64,000 nucleotides of DNA from Gordionus sp. m RMFG-2023 (GCF_954871325.1 NC_088776.1:7137985-7201984); one strand, 5' to 3'; numbered from the stretch's first letter, positions 33,601 to 47,444 are shown. Translations and numbers: made by a program. Notes: a model not told the origin generated them from the letters alone.

Positions 33601-36600
33601 TGTGATGCAATAACATTTTGATTTTTACCTAAAAAACAGATTTTATCATAGAATATTTTAAATAGCTGCCAAATATGCATATTATAGAATGCTATTATAA
33701 AATTAAATTTGAATTTCTAAACATGTATGGTTTTATAATAAAATCCACTAAACCGACAAGTCCCCTGTTAACGCAGGGTTATACTGATGAGGTCTAGCAA
33801 GGTCAAACCCGATTTATAGTAACGAAATTGATATCACGTATATACTTAAAATTTTATAATATTTTTCTAGGTAGTAATTCAAATAGTAATTTAAGATTAT
33901 AAGTAAATTCAATTATAATTAATTTAAATTGACATAAATTATAAAGATATAAACACCACGTGATAAAATAAATCAATCATTTAGTTATTATACTACTTAA
34001 CTAATAGACATATAAGCATGCATTCAATCAACTAGATATTTTATCTAGTACAGTCAAATCTGTCTAATTTGGGCACTGTTGACCAAGATTTTTGTCTTTT
34101 TTAAAACCCTAATACTTTTCTTAAAAAAACACATTTTATCATCTGTTTTATTCTTAGTTTAGCAAGGGAGTAAGATAATGTAACCATTTTTAAATAATTT
34201 ATTTATTTTTTATTAAATTCATCGAAATCATGACTTTATACAAAATAAGGTTGCATAAAATAATTATAAAATAGCTGTATATAATTATAATATAACATAA
34301 CGATAAAATAATTTATGAAATCTTTGTTTATTTATTTGTTATTTTGACATGAATAGTTTTAACAAAATAATAAAATAAATATAAATAAATGAAATCAATT
34401 TAAAAAATACCCACTCTTACGCAAATAGATAAAAAATAAATAAAAATCTGCCCACTTTTCAAAGTAAACAGTTGCCCATTTTGTCAAGGCATTATCTAAT
34501 AGTAGCTAAGAAAAATTTGATCTCAAAATTTTCGTTAAATAAGGGAGTTGCTCACATTGAGCCCAAATTAGACAGGGTTTACTAAATAAGGTAGTGTTCG
34601 GCCCGATTTGGGTCATTTTTTTAAAAACAACTAGATTAAGATTTTAGCCAAAATTATATTATGTAAGCCTCAAGATTTGAAGTATAGATGTCCATACCTT
34701 TCGCTACCTATGAACTAAATCTCCAGGCTTACATAATATTTTTTGCTAACATCTTAGTTGGACCGTTTTAACCCATTAATGGTCAAATTTTTTAGTGGAT
34801 AAAAATGTTCAATTTTTTCAAATTATATTGATTAATGCTCAAATATGATATTCTAAAAAAATTCGCCGAAATAAAATAATCCTAAATAGAAAATCTAGCC
34901 TGATGCATATCTGCACAGTTAACCATTAAGAGGTTAAGAATTGAGCCGTTAAACAACACAGGTAAAGGGAAATGAATAAACCTGATGTTTATCAATCGAA
35001 TAATTAGAATATTGTTCTCGGTAACAATTTATTTTTTCTTCGTAAATTTTTATCGATTCGTTCGTCCACCATTGATTCAAATTACCTTTTTCGTCGTATT
35101 TCCTACCTATAAATATAATTGCATGTTTACCATATCAAGCAAATACTTTTTATAATATATTCTTTAATCTTATCTCTTTTCTCCCTTCTTTCTTTCCTTT
35201 CTATCTCTCTGCAAACCATAACATTTACCTTTATTATCAAAGCCGTGGCTTATTTCATGAGATATAATGCTCCCCATAGCTCCAAATAGATAAGTACTGC
35301 GAAATAAATAAAATATGAGATATTTTTATTTTTATTATATTTAGCAAATAACCGGTTAAAATGTGGATGGTGTATTAATTATGTATCAAGTGAATAGGAA
35401 TATTTTTTGGAAAAAACGATTCAGAAGTGAATTTATGAAGGGAAATATTTTTAATGGATTATTTTTTAAAAAAATACTAAAAATATTTGATATAAAGCAA
35501 ATATTTTATTTTATTAAGAGATAGAAAATTTGCCTATATCGTCGCACGATCGGATGAGGAGAGACAAATTAAGCGAGGGAGATTAACTATAAATAAAATT
35601 AGTAAGAATAAAAGAGCTAATTGGAATAAGGGCACAGTCTTTCCTCCTCCTTCTTGTATATTATTCCATTATTTCCCCCTTTCCTTCACTCTTTATTTCC
35701 TTAACCTTATCTATCATATTCATTTTCTCCCACTGTTGGCAACCTGGTGATTTATAAATAGAAGATTAAAAACTTAGATTTATTAAATATAATTGTTTTT
35801 TAATCAAATAGTGACCATTTTCTGTAACATATTCTTACCCAGACTGATGATCAACTGAATAAAATCTTTTTTCAAAAAGTGTTAATAAAATTTTAACGTA
35901 AATGTTTATATGAGAAACAAAAATAGCCTGTCATATGCTGATTTGTTTTGATGCCCATGTAAATAAACGAATATTCTTTCTAGGTAATATTATATGTCAT
36001 ACATTTCCAATCACAAAATGTATTTTTCAATAGTGTTATAATTCGATAAGTAATATGAATTCATCATAATTATTATTTTTATCTCAGTGTCACCATATGT
36101 TTCACACCTTAACATGTAAAATACGAATTTTATATGCCTTCCAACTCATATTTCCAACTGAAAACTTCTCAATGGACTTTAAATCTATTTTTCCACATTT
36201 CAGACTCTTCTTTTGGAAGGAAAAGCAGCAAAATCCAATTTACCTTATAAACTCATTTAAAAATGTTAACAACTCTTTTATACATTGTTTTTAAATTTAA
36301 AAATAATGATAAAATTAAGTTAATTGTTTTAAAGTTATTATATATACATAAAATATATTTAAAAAAAATAAATAGAAAAACAATTATTAAACCCGAAACC
36401 CTAAATAAAAAATGGCCTCGGGTTCAGAAAAATCGCTCCGGTTCTTAGAGTTTTGTAAGTTATATAGTGGAAATGTTATAATATAATAATTTTATTTCTT
36501 TGTAAATTATCTTGTTAGCTTGCCAACTTAGACTAACTAGAAACTAGCTAAATTTTAAAACCAACTTAGTTAGTGCCTGCTATTGGTAATAAATAGTGCT

Positions 36601-39600
36601 GTTAAACAGCTCGTTTTGAGTCGATTTTAAAAAACGGCTAAATCCAGAAAAATATTACTCAAGACTGAAGATTTTGGTCATAGAAGGAACAAAGGTTTAG
36701 ACATACATTATCAAAATCTCGAGGCTTTGGCAATATTTTTCTGGCTAAAATATTGAGTTAGCCGTTTTTAAAAATCGGCTCAAAACGAGCCGTTTAACAA
36801 CACTAGTAATAAATAATAATTTGTTTATCTCATACTCTGGATAGGTGCTTTCATAGAACGGTTTTTGCAAAAGTCCCGCCAAAAAGGCTTTTTTAAATAA
36901 AAAAATGAATTATTTTAAAAATTTATTTGTATTTTCATAGATTCAATAATTAAATTGATTACAAAAGTTTCAAATTTAAGAGAAAATAAGCTATATTCAA
37001 ATTCTTAAATATTTATTATTAAAAATTGAAAACTTATGTCGTTTTTGGCCCATAAGTAATAAGCTCCAACGTAATGAGGAGGTAAATAGAATCTGTAATA
37101 TAGCGTTTTTATATATATTTAATTGTATAAAAAAAATTTTCATTAAAACTTTAAACAATATCTTTGTTAATCGAGAGAATGTCTTTGTCATCCTATTCTA
37201 GATGATATTCATAAATTCCTATTTTATAAAAAATTATAAATTTAAAGATTCTCTTGATTAATATTTATTTATTTTATTTATCTTTATGCTAAAATATTAT
37301 CACTGAGCGTTTAGTAAACCTACATTTAAAAAAAATGGAGAAAACCAAACCTAATAATCTATAAAGGAAATTATCTAAATACAATGTTAGGAAACGGAAA
37401 GACTTATTTCACCCCACTCATGTTTTAATTTTTACAATAACCTTTCCTTATCGTTAGGCTCAAAAAGTGTTTTTAATTTGTTTAAGTGGCTTGCAATATC
37501 TTGGTTGAGGTAATTTTTAAAGTACGAATTCTTTTTCATATTTAGCTTTGAAAAAAAATGAGATATAAAATAAATGTAAAAATTTAATTATATATTATGT
37601 ATAATAATTTTATTAATTATTAAATTGAATTCTAAAAAGTTTGTTTAGTGAGATTTTAACTTAATTTAAATATAAAAAAATATATTTCTGCGGCATAGAT
37701 ATAGAAAAAGTATTATTTTGTAACTTTAAAGGGGCATGATGCATTTGGAATCAGGATTGATTAAAGAAAACACGAAAGATAAAATAAAATTTTTAAAAAA
37801 ACTTGTAAAAGCAAAACTTAATTAGTATTACTCAAAAACGTTCCAATTTAAAAATTATTCTGAATATAGATAAGAAAAGCAAGGAGCATAGGATATAATA
37901 TACACTTATATTTGGGAATCCTAAGAGACTAAGCAAAATCTAGCTAAGAGGAGGATTTTTATAAATTATTAATTTTAAAGATTCTAAATTTATTAAACTT
38001 AGTGGTAAAAAATTTTTATTTACTCCTCGGTAATCTTTGTCCAGTTTATTGGAATTTATTATGTAGTCAGGATAACCAATTTTGAATTTCATTGCATCCA
38101 CCTAATATATGTATTTATAAATTTAGTTAAATTTAAGAATCTGATACTAAAAAATTTACTATTAAACTTAACTGGTCTGGTTATGACCAAGTTACATATT
38201 AGAATAGACATTGCAGTTTAAAAGAATTCAGGGAAATTTTTTTATGAAACCTTTGCCACAGATCTAGCCTTCGTAGTTTTATCCATCCAATTAAGATCCT
38301 GCAAACTTTTTTTATAAGCCAATTTTATCATATCAACCATTTCTTTTAGCTTAAAAATAAGTGTAGAAATAATGGTATCATTTTTTAAATAGACATAATA
38401 ACTTTATCTATTACTTTCGATTTATCTTTGGAATAAAATTTGGATTTCAGGTAAAGGGAGCTGAGTGGTAAATTCATAAAAATGGGAAATTCTTCTAAAC
38501 ATAATTTCCAACGAGGAATAGTATTATTTTTGACCTTAGGGTCATCGCTGAATTTTTTTGACAAATAACGTGTGAGAGGCCTTATCTTGTGCCACATTAT
38601 ATAATGATGTAAAATTCTAATGATGTTTTATAAAATATATTAAACAAAATAAAATAGTTATGTGCTATAATTTTAATAAAGAAAAAAAAGGAGTAAATAA
38701 TTTTAATTTTTTTTTGTTGACTTTCTTTTATTTGAAATACCTAGATGAGTTGGGTTCATTTAAATACTGCTTAATAAGGCTAGTTAACCTCTCCATGTAG
38801 GAGATGGATGTGACCCAAAATAGATGATCGGCAGATATGGAGATGTTGAGCGGTTCGAAAATTTGATTTACAAAACTTGTCCAATTCATCTTTTTATAAT
38901 TGGGGGAAAATATACCTTTGTTATTTTTAGAACATTTATTGTTCATTACTATTTTCTACTAAATTTTGTTAAAATGAATCAATATTCCTCTAAAAGTCAA
39001 TTATAGCTAAAATTTGTAACCTAGGATTACAGCTATAAATAGATTTTTATTTCTTAAATTTAGAACCTACATGCTAATATTTTTTAACCAAAAATATATT
39101 CAAGTATAATAGAAAACACATATACGGCGAAAATTTTAACGATCTAAACGTCTCAAATTTAATTTCCTTCTAATATATAGCAATACATTATGAAGTTTTT
39201 AAATTTATAACTAGAAACTAGCTACTTGCCTAATTTAATTTTTTTAAAAAATAAATTTATAAACTGCCATAGTTTGTAAATATCTAAAAAGTTAAAAAAG
39301 ATTTAGCTTAGAACTCACGAAATCAAAATTTTTATCCAACTCTTTCAAAGACTGGTATTTCGCATCATCATTTGTCGGTGGAGTAATCTGGTTATAATAG
39401 CAATATTTTTATAATATAAAAATTTATTATAACTTTAATAATGATTATATTGTTACAAAAAAGAATGATTACAAATTATAAAAATCAACGCGTTTAACAA
39501 AGATGAAAAGGGAGAATAAAGAAATTATTTTTTAAAAAAAGCAGAAAATTTTATGGGGTAATAAGATATTAAAATGAAATAACAGAAATGTGAATTTATT

Positions 39601-42600
39601 TTTTAGAAAATTTGAAGAAGGATGATATAAATAGATTAAAAATGATATAAAATAGAAAAAAAAATGGCATAAAATTTAAAAAAATTATAAATTGAACATT
39701 TATATTTTTAGTTACTTTTAGGATAAAAATATGTAATAAATATATGAGTTGATATAAGTGAAATATTTCATGTCGATATGTGTATACATCGTTATTTATC
39801 ATTAGGACAAATAAACAGATTTTAGTCACTATTTATAAAACAAATTTAACCTCGTTTGTGAGATTTTTCAATTTCATTGATTAATTCTAATATTTTAAAC
39901 TGTTAGAATTACTATGCCCTAATTCAAAATTTCAATTTAAGAAAAATAGTTTAATTACCTATTTTATAATAAATATAATAAAACTTTAATAATTTTTCTG
40001 CCTTCACCTCATAATAATTAAGCAATATTATTGTTTCCCTATGAATAATTAATAATTTTTTTTTACTTGCGATATTAGCCTCTCCAATTCTAATACATTT
40101 GACATAATGTTTCTTAGTTGACTCTTCTTCTGTTTCTTCCACTCTTTTTGTTTCCGAGTGTGGTCACTTTTGTTAAAGGAGTGCTGATTGAATTTTATAT
40201 TCTTGTCTTGCATTTTAAAATACTCAGAAACAATTCGCTTCTTTCGTAATAAATGCCCAATTTTCGTCATGTACTTTAAAGTGCTATTATAAAGATCACT
40301 GCCATCGTAATAATCCTTGCTTGGGTTGGTTAGTTCTCCTTTTAAGATATATAGTAAGTTCCTGGAAGAATTCTTAGGATCGGGGAAAATATTTAAACGA
40401 AAAAACACAGAATTGAACTTGTCAGGAAAACCTTTTTCGGGGTATCTAACTTTTTTTTGAGGAAGGGTTGACAAATGATTGGTAAATAAATTTGAATTTT
40501 ATTAAATTTCATTAGTTTAAAAAAAAATTATTAAAGGAAAGTAAACTAACTGAATATAGTATGAATTGAATAAAAGAAAGGAAATTTTCATTAACTTGAT
40601 AATGAAGTATGTGTTTTATCATTTGTAATAGTAATCTGCGACAAGGTTTAATTTTCCAAAAAAAATGAAAAACTCTTTTTCCGTCCTACTCTGCCCAAAT
40701 TTTTTAATGTTTTTTTTTAATTATAAAAAAAAATTACTCTTTTAATAAAAAAAAATATTGACGCCTTGTTTCATGTAAGAATCAATTTATTTCACAGAAT
40801 TTGAATGATATCATATTTAAAAAAATCGCGGCCCTAATTCTGTTAAAAGATATTAGACTCGACCAAGCCCAAATCAAATGGTTTCGGTTATTTAATCGTA
40901 AACATTGCTGAATCATATTTTCATCCTTTCCAGAATTTTTTGGAATGAAGATTATCAGAAACTGAAGGGCATAATATATTTTAAACCTTTTGACCCAAAA
41001 AATATATTCCTTAAAGTTTTTATGATGACAGTTTTAACTAAAGTTTTTAATAAATGAATGTATGGTTTAAATAAATTTAAAAAAATGAAACAAAAATACT
41101 TTTATTTGATGTGGAAGTGTCATCTATGAAAGGGGAAGGCTTTTTATACACGTTATACAAATCCCAGCCTCCGTATATATCTAGTAGTTCCTTTAAAGGC
41201 TTTCCTTGCAATTTTTTTCTAATGTTGGTCTTATCTAAACAAGAATCATAATAGAACTTAGCTTGTCTTTCGGCCATTCCTTCGTATTTCGTATATGGAT
41301 TTTCTTTATTTAATTGTGAGTAAATAGGATTTAAAATTAATATTCTATTAATTAAATAAGTATTTTGCTATGATATTTCAATAAAATAAAATAAATTTTC
41401 ATATTTTTAAAATTAGTTAAATGCTAAGTTAAATAATCGTTTTGCTATGTTTTATTCAATAGTATAAAAAAAATATTTGTTTATGTTTTAATAAATATAT
41501 TCTATATATATAAAATAAATAAATTCTAAGGATGAGCATGATTACTAAAAAAATATAAATAATTCCTTATTTTAATTACAATTATACTTATAAAATCGGT
41601 TAATTATAATTACTTATTCCTTTTTTTAAACGATAATACGTATAGATGTAAACGTTATGAATAATTATAAGGGCCTAATTATATCCTTTTTTTAAAAAAT
41701 ATTTTACTTGTAAAAAAAACATGAGCATAGGATTTTGATAAAAAATCATAAAACATTAGAACAAATTAAATTTAAATCTGAATTATTTTTACATTTTTCA
41801 AACTATTCTCTTTATATTATATTCATCTCTCCTTCCCCCACCCCATATCTGGATATCCTCTTAAATATGCCATAATCTCTATTTAAAAAGCTGTTTTAAT
41901 TATTTGCTGGTCATTTCATTAAATATAATTCATTGATTTGTTAAACATAAACAAATAGTATTACATATTAAATCAACCAAAAAAACTCGATTCTCTCCCC
42001 GACCTTCTTTGTTTTTTTTTGTAAATTCATGATCGTTAATAATCTAAATACTATAAAATATGCTCTATTTAATTATATATGATTAAAAATTTTTTTTTGC
42101 TAAAACCTAATATTAAAATCTATTAAAGAGATCTATAATAGCATATGACATAAAATTTAATATAGTGACAATTATCACGGCCATAAAAATGAGACTTAAT
42201 TTCTTTTATAGGTATAAAATGAGATCATAAGATAAACTTTACTATAATAAATACGGCTAATCTGATAAACTCTGGAAATTAAATATTACCTTCTAAAAAT
42301 TATATCAAAATAATAAATAGTGCTTTCAAATATGGTAAATATGATAAAAATAAAACACAAAAGTAACATTTAAGAAACATGACTATTTTGCGAAGGCAAA
42401 AAGTTACTGAATTATAGGTAGTGTTGTTAATCGACTTTTTTAGCCGATCTTTAAATACAGTTATTTAAATTTCTTAGCCAAAATAATTGCCAAAGCATTG
42501 AGATTTCGCTAATAGATATCTATAACTTAGTGTCATCTATGAGCAAAATCTTTAGACTTGCATAGTATTTCTATTTATAAAATATTGAGTTAGCCGTTTT

Positions 42601-45600
42601 TAAAATAACAACACTAATTATTCAATATCATTTGAAATAAAATGCACAAAAAAAATATAGCGATGATAATTTAAAAGGGGAGACAAATAAGTCCAACCTT
42701 TATATGTGATTATATAAGCCTGATATTATTTAAGTAAGCATTTAATACTAATTTTCTATTGATATTTGTGTACCATAAATATTATTTTGTTTACACCACA
42801 TAGTCTACCTACCTATTTATATATGCAAAAAATTCTTTCTAAATTTAATGTTTTAAATGTGATAAAATACTACATATTTTAAATATAAATGATATTTAAG
42901 TACGATATGACTAATATTTAAAATGCAAATTAGTGCTCATCCCAGTCAGGTAATTTTTTAAAAATATATAAATTTTCTTAAAAAATTTTTGAAAGAAAAT
43001 CATATACAGTTTTCTTTTAGGGCAATTATTCATATCAATAATATACAATTCTTTTATCCCTCTCCTAACCTTTTCTCTTTTCCCACCAACTCTTCTTCCC
43101 ACTCCGTTTCTCCTTACTTCTTCCACTTCCCTTGTCTTTTTTCCCCTTCTTCTTCTTTCCTTAATTTCTCTTGTTACCTAATAAATCTTTTATGGTAGAA
43201 TAAATTGAGTCTAAAGTCTGCATAGCATCATTCCATTTAGGATATCCATTTGGAATCAAAGTTTTGTGCGTGTAGCCACCGCAAGCAAATTCGTAAAAGT
43301 CTGAGCATGGATCCATATCTTGATTCATTCTAAACGTTATTTCACTTTCAAAATTCTTGGTCAAATCTTTATGAAAAAAATACATAACTATTTTTTACTA
43401 ATTGCTCTTCTGTCTTTATTATCTTATTACATCTTAGCAATAAAAAAATTATTGTAAATATTTCATATACACATTATATCGCCTCCTTATAAATTATGCA
43501 TTAATAATATAATAAGAATTGTATATAATAATAATAATTATCTATTATTCATAGTTATGAATATAATCTCAGCTATATACTTTCAATGACCGAAACCCCC
43601 TGATTGAACATCATATGCCTAGGATAGGCTTGCTATTTTGCTCCAAATTATAACATTGGTGCTAAAAAGGAACTTGGATCTCACGCGAAGACAGAAAAAA
43701 TTAATGACCAAAACCAAAAACGGAATAAAGATGCGCAGAAGTCGAGAAGATCAGTGGCCAGTAAAGGAAAGCCAATGCTACCTTTTAGATGAAGAATTCA
43801 CAAATTTTTCGATTACTTAAATTATTGATATTATATAAATTTTAAATTAAATTAATATTATACTAATTTAAAATTAATACATATAGATAACAAATTAATA
43901 AAAAATTAACAATATAAAATTATAAATTATTATGACAAATATTAAAAAAATTATTAATAATGTTAGCTACTCTGCCTATCACCTAGTGACGTAACCAAAA
44001 TTTATATAAGAGGAGGGAGAGTACAAAATATTTTAGGGTTTCGATCAAACTATTTTTACTAGGCCTTCTGCTGGGCTTTACCTATAAATAATTCTGTAAT
44101 TCTGATTGGGTATTTTTGATTCTCCCTTTAATTTTTTATTTTGCTTTTTTAAATATGTAACATCTTTATACCATCTCCATTAAAGTTGACTGAATAATTG
44201 GAGGCAATGATTCTAAAATCTAAGCAAATGTTATGTTTATTAGAGTCTTAAAATCATTCAATATAAAGGAGAAAAATATTAGCAGATTTTGAGCCAGCCA
44301 TTCGATTAAAAAGAATCTACATAGGCGTAACCAAGGTTTGGAAAGTGGTGAAAAATAATAAATTAAGAAATATTTAATAAAAACTGATACTGTTATTGAG
44401 GTAGATGTTGATTAAGAGAAAATAGAAGGTGTAAGTTTATTATTTATTTTATTTTATGATTATGATTTTATCCATTTAGATCTATTAAGATTATTCTTTA
44501 TTATACTTTAATCTCAATAATTAAATTGATTTTATAACCACCATTATTTTATATTTATGTATCAAATAATATTCAAATTCCTTTTATGCATATATTTTAA
44601 ACCACAGATAGATATAGTTTTAGTTTTATTTAATTTATGAAATTAGGATTTACTAAATTTAATTTAAATTAGTTGTTTGTCTCATTATTTATATTTGGCG
44701 ATATCTGAATCATGTGATTCACCTTCTATAGGCGATGCCATAGGCATTATATCCAAAATATATGATTTCTTCAAATACCCATTGCGATCATATGTATTGA
44801 GCAAGACCATATCAAAAAATTAAACCGCCCTACATGATGGATCTTACGTCAGGAAACTGGAAGAAGATATGATGTATGCTTTAAAATAATAAACTCTAAA
44901 GATAACAATGTGTATGTAGAGGCATTATCATTATTAGGTTCTGTAGATAAATTAGAGACATTTGCTGTGAATTGTATTAACAAATTATTTTCTTTTACCT
45001 CGATACTATGAAGTATACTATAAAATTTGGATTAGGTGATTAATTTATTCGATTAAATTAGTAATCTAGGATTAGCGTAGATAAATATTTTCATCGTATA
45101 TATTTTAATATTGTATCTAAGACAAGTCCTACGATATAATATTATTTAAACCTTGACTGGCGTCTAGGGAACTTTAAAATGTAATAAAATGTAGATTCTA
45201 TTGAAGATAGTTAGAAGATATTAATATTCATCCCATTTTGGACACATTTTTATTCCAAATAAATAAACGTTTTTAAGGCAAAAAAAAGAGGTTTTTAATA
45301 ATCTTCAAATTACTATAGATAAATATAAATATTTGGCTGAATTTTATTCTTCTAATATTGATACTGAGATATTTAATTAGAATTTGAACTGTGAAATAAA
45401 TATTTAATTCATATGAAAATTTTACCAAAACGCGCTATTTATTCACTTTACTACATAATTAATAAGACTATAATATTTTTTTACTAAATGAGTGCTATTT
45501 TAATTAATAGAATAGTACATATAAATATTTTCACTATGTTAATAATTCAAAAATTATGTGATAAAAATGGAATATCAATATCACTCATAATGTCTAAATA

Positions 45601-47444
45601 ACAATCAAGCATCAAAATTTGAAGCCTAATTTATATTACAATCCTATTTAAATAAAATTATTTATAATTGAAAATAAAATTAATCCAAGTAAATATTTGA
45701 TTTGTGTTAGCCGAGTCCAAAATCATTAATAAACTAATTACTCATCTTTATTTTTAATTTACTATGCCACCTTCTGAAAAAATATCTAAGATCCAAACCA
45801 GTAAAACATCTTTAGTAAAACTCTTAGTATATTTAATTAAAACATCTTTTGCTCGCTATTAATAATGAAGAAAGAAGAGATATTGAGTTTGAGATAAATG
45901 TTTTTAATGTTGGAACTGGAATCAATGTTGATGATATTTTATACAGAAAAAAGGAGACAATGAAAGAGTTGGAGTTCAACTAAGTAATTTTTTCAATTTC
46001 AGACTATGCTTTAGATAATAAAACAAGATCAATTGTGGTTCTGAGAGATATAAATAATTGAAGCAAATAAGTTAAGAGAAAGAAAATTAATAAATTAATT
46101 AATGTATATATAAGATATTTTATTTGTAAAGCAATAGAGGCTATATGTGAAGGTTGAATCTGGACATATATATTATGATAGTAATAACTCTTTTAGTATG
46201 ATTAATAAAATTAGATATAAGAATGTAATCTGATGTGGAAACTATGAAGTCTGATTCTTGGTAGCAACAATCCATATAAAGGAATATTGGATTAAGAAGG
46301 AGTTATGGTTCAACTAAGTACATTTAAGGGAATACACTTTTAAAATAATTCTATTTAGGATAACGAAGAAAGAAGACCAATTATGAATGCGAGATATATA
46401 TATAATGTAGGCAAAAATGGAAAGAAAATAGTGATAAAATTATAAATAGGCATGAAATCTAACGAGGAGCTATGGCAAGGCTGATTGGTGGTAACTACAA
46501 TCCATATAGAATTGGAAATCAGCAAAGTACATTTAATGAAATACACTTTTAAGCTAATATTTAAATTTTTTGGTTATAAAGAACTATGGTAGAGCGTTAT
46601 ATTAGTTTGATCATTTATCACTAGCGTTAATAAGAATTTTATAGGTGTGGTTTTTTTAAAAACCATTAATAATTCAGTCAGTGTAGGAATAAATAAATAT
46701 TTTTTATCTTTTAAAAAATACTATTATATTTTAAAAATAAACATTTTATCGTAAATAATAATAGAGTAAAAGATATTTCTGAAATGATTTTATAGAAATA
46801 GGAAAATAAGGAGGGGGATTTATTAATAAAAAGAAATGTTGTTTAGATATAAAATAAATATGAAAACGCAAAATTTTATCTATTTATATTTTTATATGCT
46901 TATCCACGCCTCTGCTATATCTTCACTAGAGTGGAGAGCGCAGGGGGCTCGAATCACCTGAAAAATTTGAAAAGTTTGAGACATCACTGTTCCACATAAA
47001 AATGAAAGATAATTTTAACATTAAATAGTTACATAAGGGCAACTTAAAATTCAATAATGATGGTCAAGTCTTCATTATTATGTATTATTTAAATAATAAA
47101 TGTTTTTTAAAATTCATTAAATTTAAGAATCAACATGGATATGCCTTTTAACATACCATAGATTCTAAAAATACTCTAAATTTAAATATATAATAAATCC
47201 CTAATATTATGAAAAGAATTTAACATATTTTAATCAAAGAAGTTTGCGGGCTACTTTATTTTTGAAGATTATTAACATTTTATTAAAATCTCTTCCTGTA
47301 TATACTTATAAATATTAGTGTATTGTAATTTATTCTAGTTTAATAAAGACACTTATTACCTTTTTGAGTAAAAGCTACTAGAATGATTGAAGACATGAGT
47401 GCTATTGTTAATATTGATATCAATCGAAAATTTTGATTGGCCAT
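30629..47444 (-). CDS. Gene B: secreted neprilysin-like M13 family protein, complete, 18 exons, 735 aa, altered active-site cleft
   Basis: Exons 5' to 3' on the minus strand: 47360-47444, 43178-43366, 41100-41303, 40067-40449, 39319-39387, 38741-38889, 38415-38616, 38251-38349, 38024-38101, 37442-37545, 37034-37092, 36836-36887, 35229-35296, 34982-35106, 32720-32785, 32052-32147, 31916-31992, 30629-30731. Total 2208 bp, in phase. Exon 1 (MANQNFRLISILTIALMSS...) is a good signal peptide. Exon 2 has MDPCSDFYEFACGGY, exon 13 GSIISHEISHGFDNKG (HExxH), exon 15 TLGEDIADNEG, exon 17 DLHSPKKY, exon 18 RINGVVSN and NPPNKCSLWI then stop. Zinc ligands and the catalytic Glu are kept, but the substrate-binding VNAFY of neprilysin reads VGAYY, and FPAG reads FLAG. 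It is the sister of gene C. It may be an active peptidase with changed specificity, or a secreted binding protein. Confidence 0.92.
30969..31004. repeat. C-rich tract; G-runs on the gene B sense strand
   Basis: Four or more runs of C separated by TT or T, giving G-runs of 4-9 on the transcribed sense strand of the last gene B intron (between exons 17 and 18). The pattern satisfies a G-quadruplex motif. The matching place in gene C (about 51090) keeps only one C-run. Confidence 0.7.
34051..34583. mobile_element. Tc1/pogo-like MITE
   Basis: Starts after TA with CAGTCAAATCTGTCTAATTT and ends with the inverse of AGTAAACCCTGTCTAATTTG, also next to TA. That suits a mariner/pogo-type terminal inverted repeat with TA target. 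About 530 bp, no coding frame. In gene C only the right-hand part survives (ending near 52434). It lies in the gene B intron between exons 14 and 15. Confidence 0.55.
34592..34960. mobile_element. hAT-like MITE (TAGTG family), with a nested insertion
   Basis: Begins TAGTGTTCGGCCCG and ends GAGCCGTTAAACAACACA. The interior shares taagcctcaag and the family's inverted middle. It is split by a piggyBac-like MITE at 34772-34933. The same insertion, without the nested element, is in gene C at 52434-52600, so it predates the B/C duplication. Confidence 0.65.
34772..34933. mobile_element. piggyBac-like MITE nested in the hAT MITE
   Basis: A 162-bp insert flanked by TTAA on both sides (34768-34771, 34934-34937). 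Ends are CCCATTAATGGT and, inverted, CCTCTTAATGGT. It is absent from the homologous MITE in gene C. TTAA plus a CCC-type end indicates the piggyBac mechanism. There is no coding content. Confidence 0.65.
36595..36805. mobile_element. hAT-like MITE, TAGTGTTG family, perfect 8-bp target duplication
   Basis: A 211-bp element starting TAGTGCTGTTAAACAGCTCG with long terminal inverted repeats, flanked on both sides by GTAATAAA (36587-36594 and 36806-36813). Gene C has the empty site (gtaataaataat) near 56810. It lies in gene B between exons 12 and 13, 30 bp from the exon 12 donor. Confidence 0.88.
42419..42616. mobile_element. hAT-like MITE, TAGTGTTG family (decayed)
   Basis: Ends TAGTGTTGTTAATCGAC and, inverted, TAACAACACTA. 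The interior keeps gctaatagatatc and tattgagttagccg. Flanks attatagg and attattca match only partly. It lies in the gene B intron between exons 2 and 3. Confidence 0.65.
43640..43805 (+). other. GC-richer patch with a short open frame, unassigned
   Basis: This stretch of gene B intron 1 is less AT-rich than its surroundings and stays open for over 30 codons in two frames on the plus strand (one is Lys/Arg/Gln-rich). No family is recognised and no splice context stands out. It may be a transposon scrap. I do not call it a gene. Confidence 0.2.
45860..46555 (+). pseudogene. Decayed repeated coding-like sequence, unknown family
   Basis: Three related stretches on the plus strand begin gataa(t/c)..a(a)..aagatcaatt or aacgaagaaagaagaccaatt. 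Two of them end in similar short frames, ...STFKGIHF stop (near 46350) and ...QSTFNEIHF stop (near 46550), each preceded by an 'aatccatata' block. Stops lie between the blocks. It looks like duplicated, eroded coding sequence inside gene B intron 1. I recognise no family. Confidence 0.3.

Noticed and set aside
36823-36845. AT-AC (minor class) intron after PEYE in exon 12 of genes B and C
   Set aside because: An ordinary GTATGAG donor two codons earlier restores the phase and gives the conserved YPD-x-YLFG join in all three genes.
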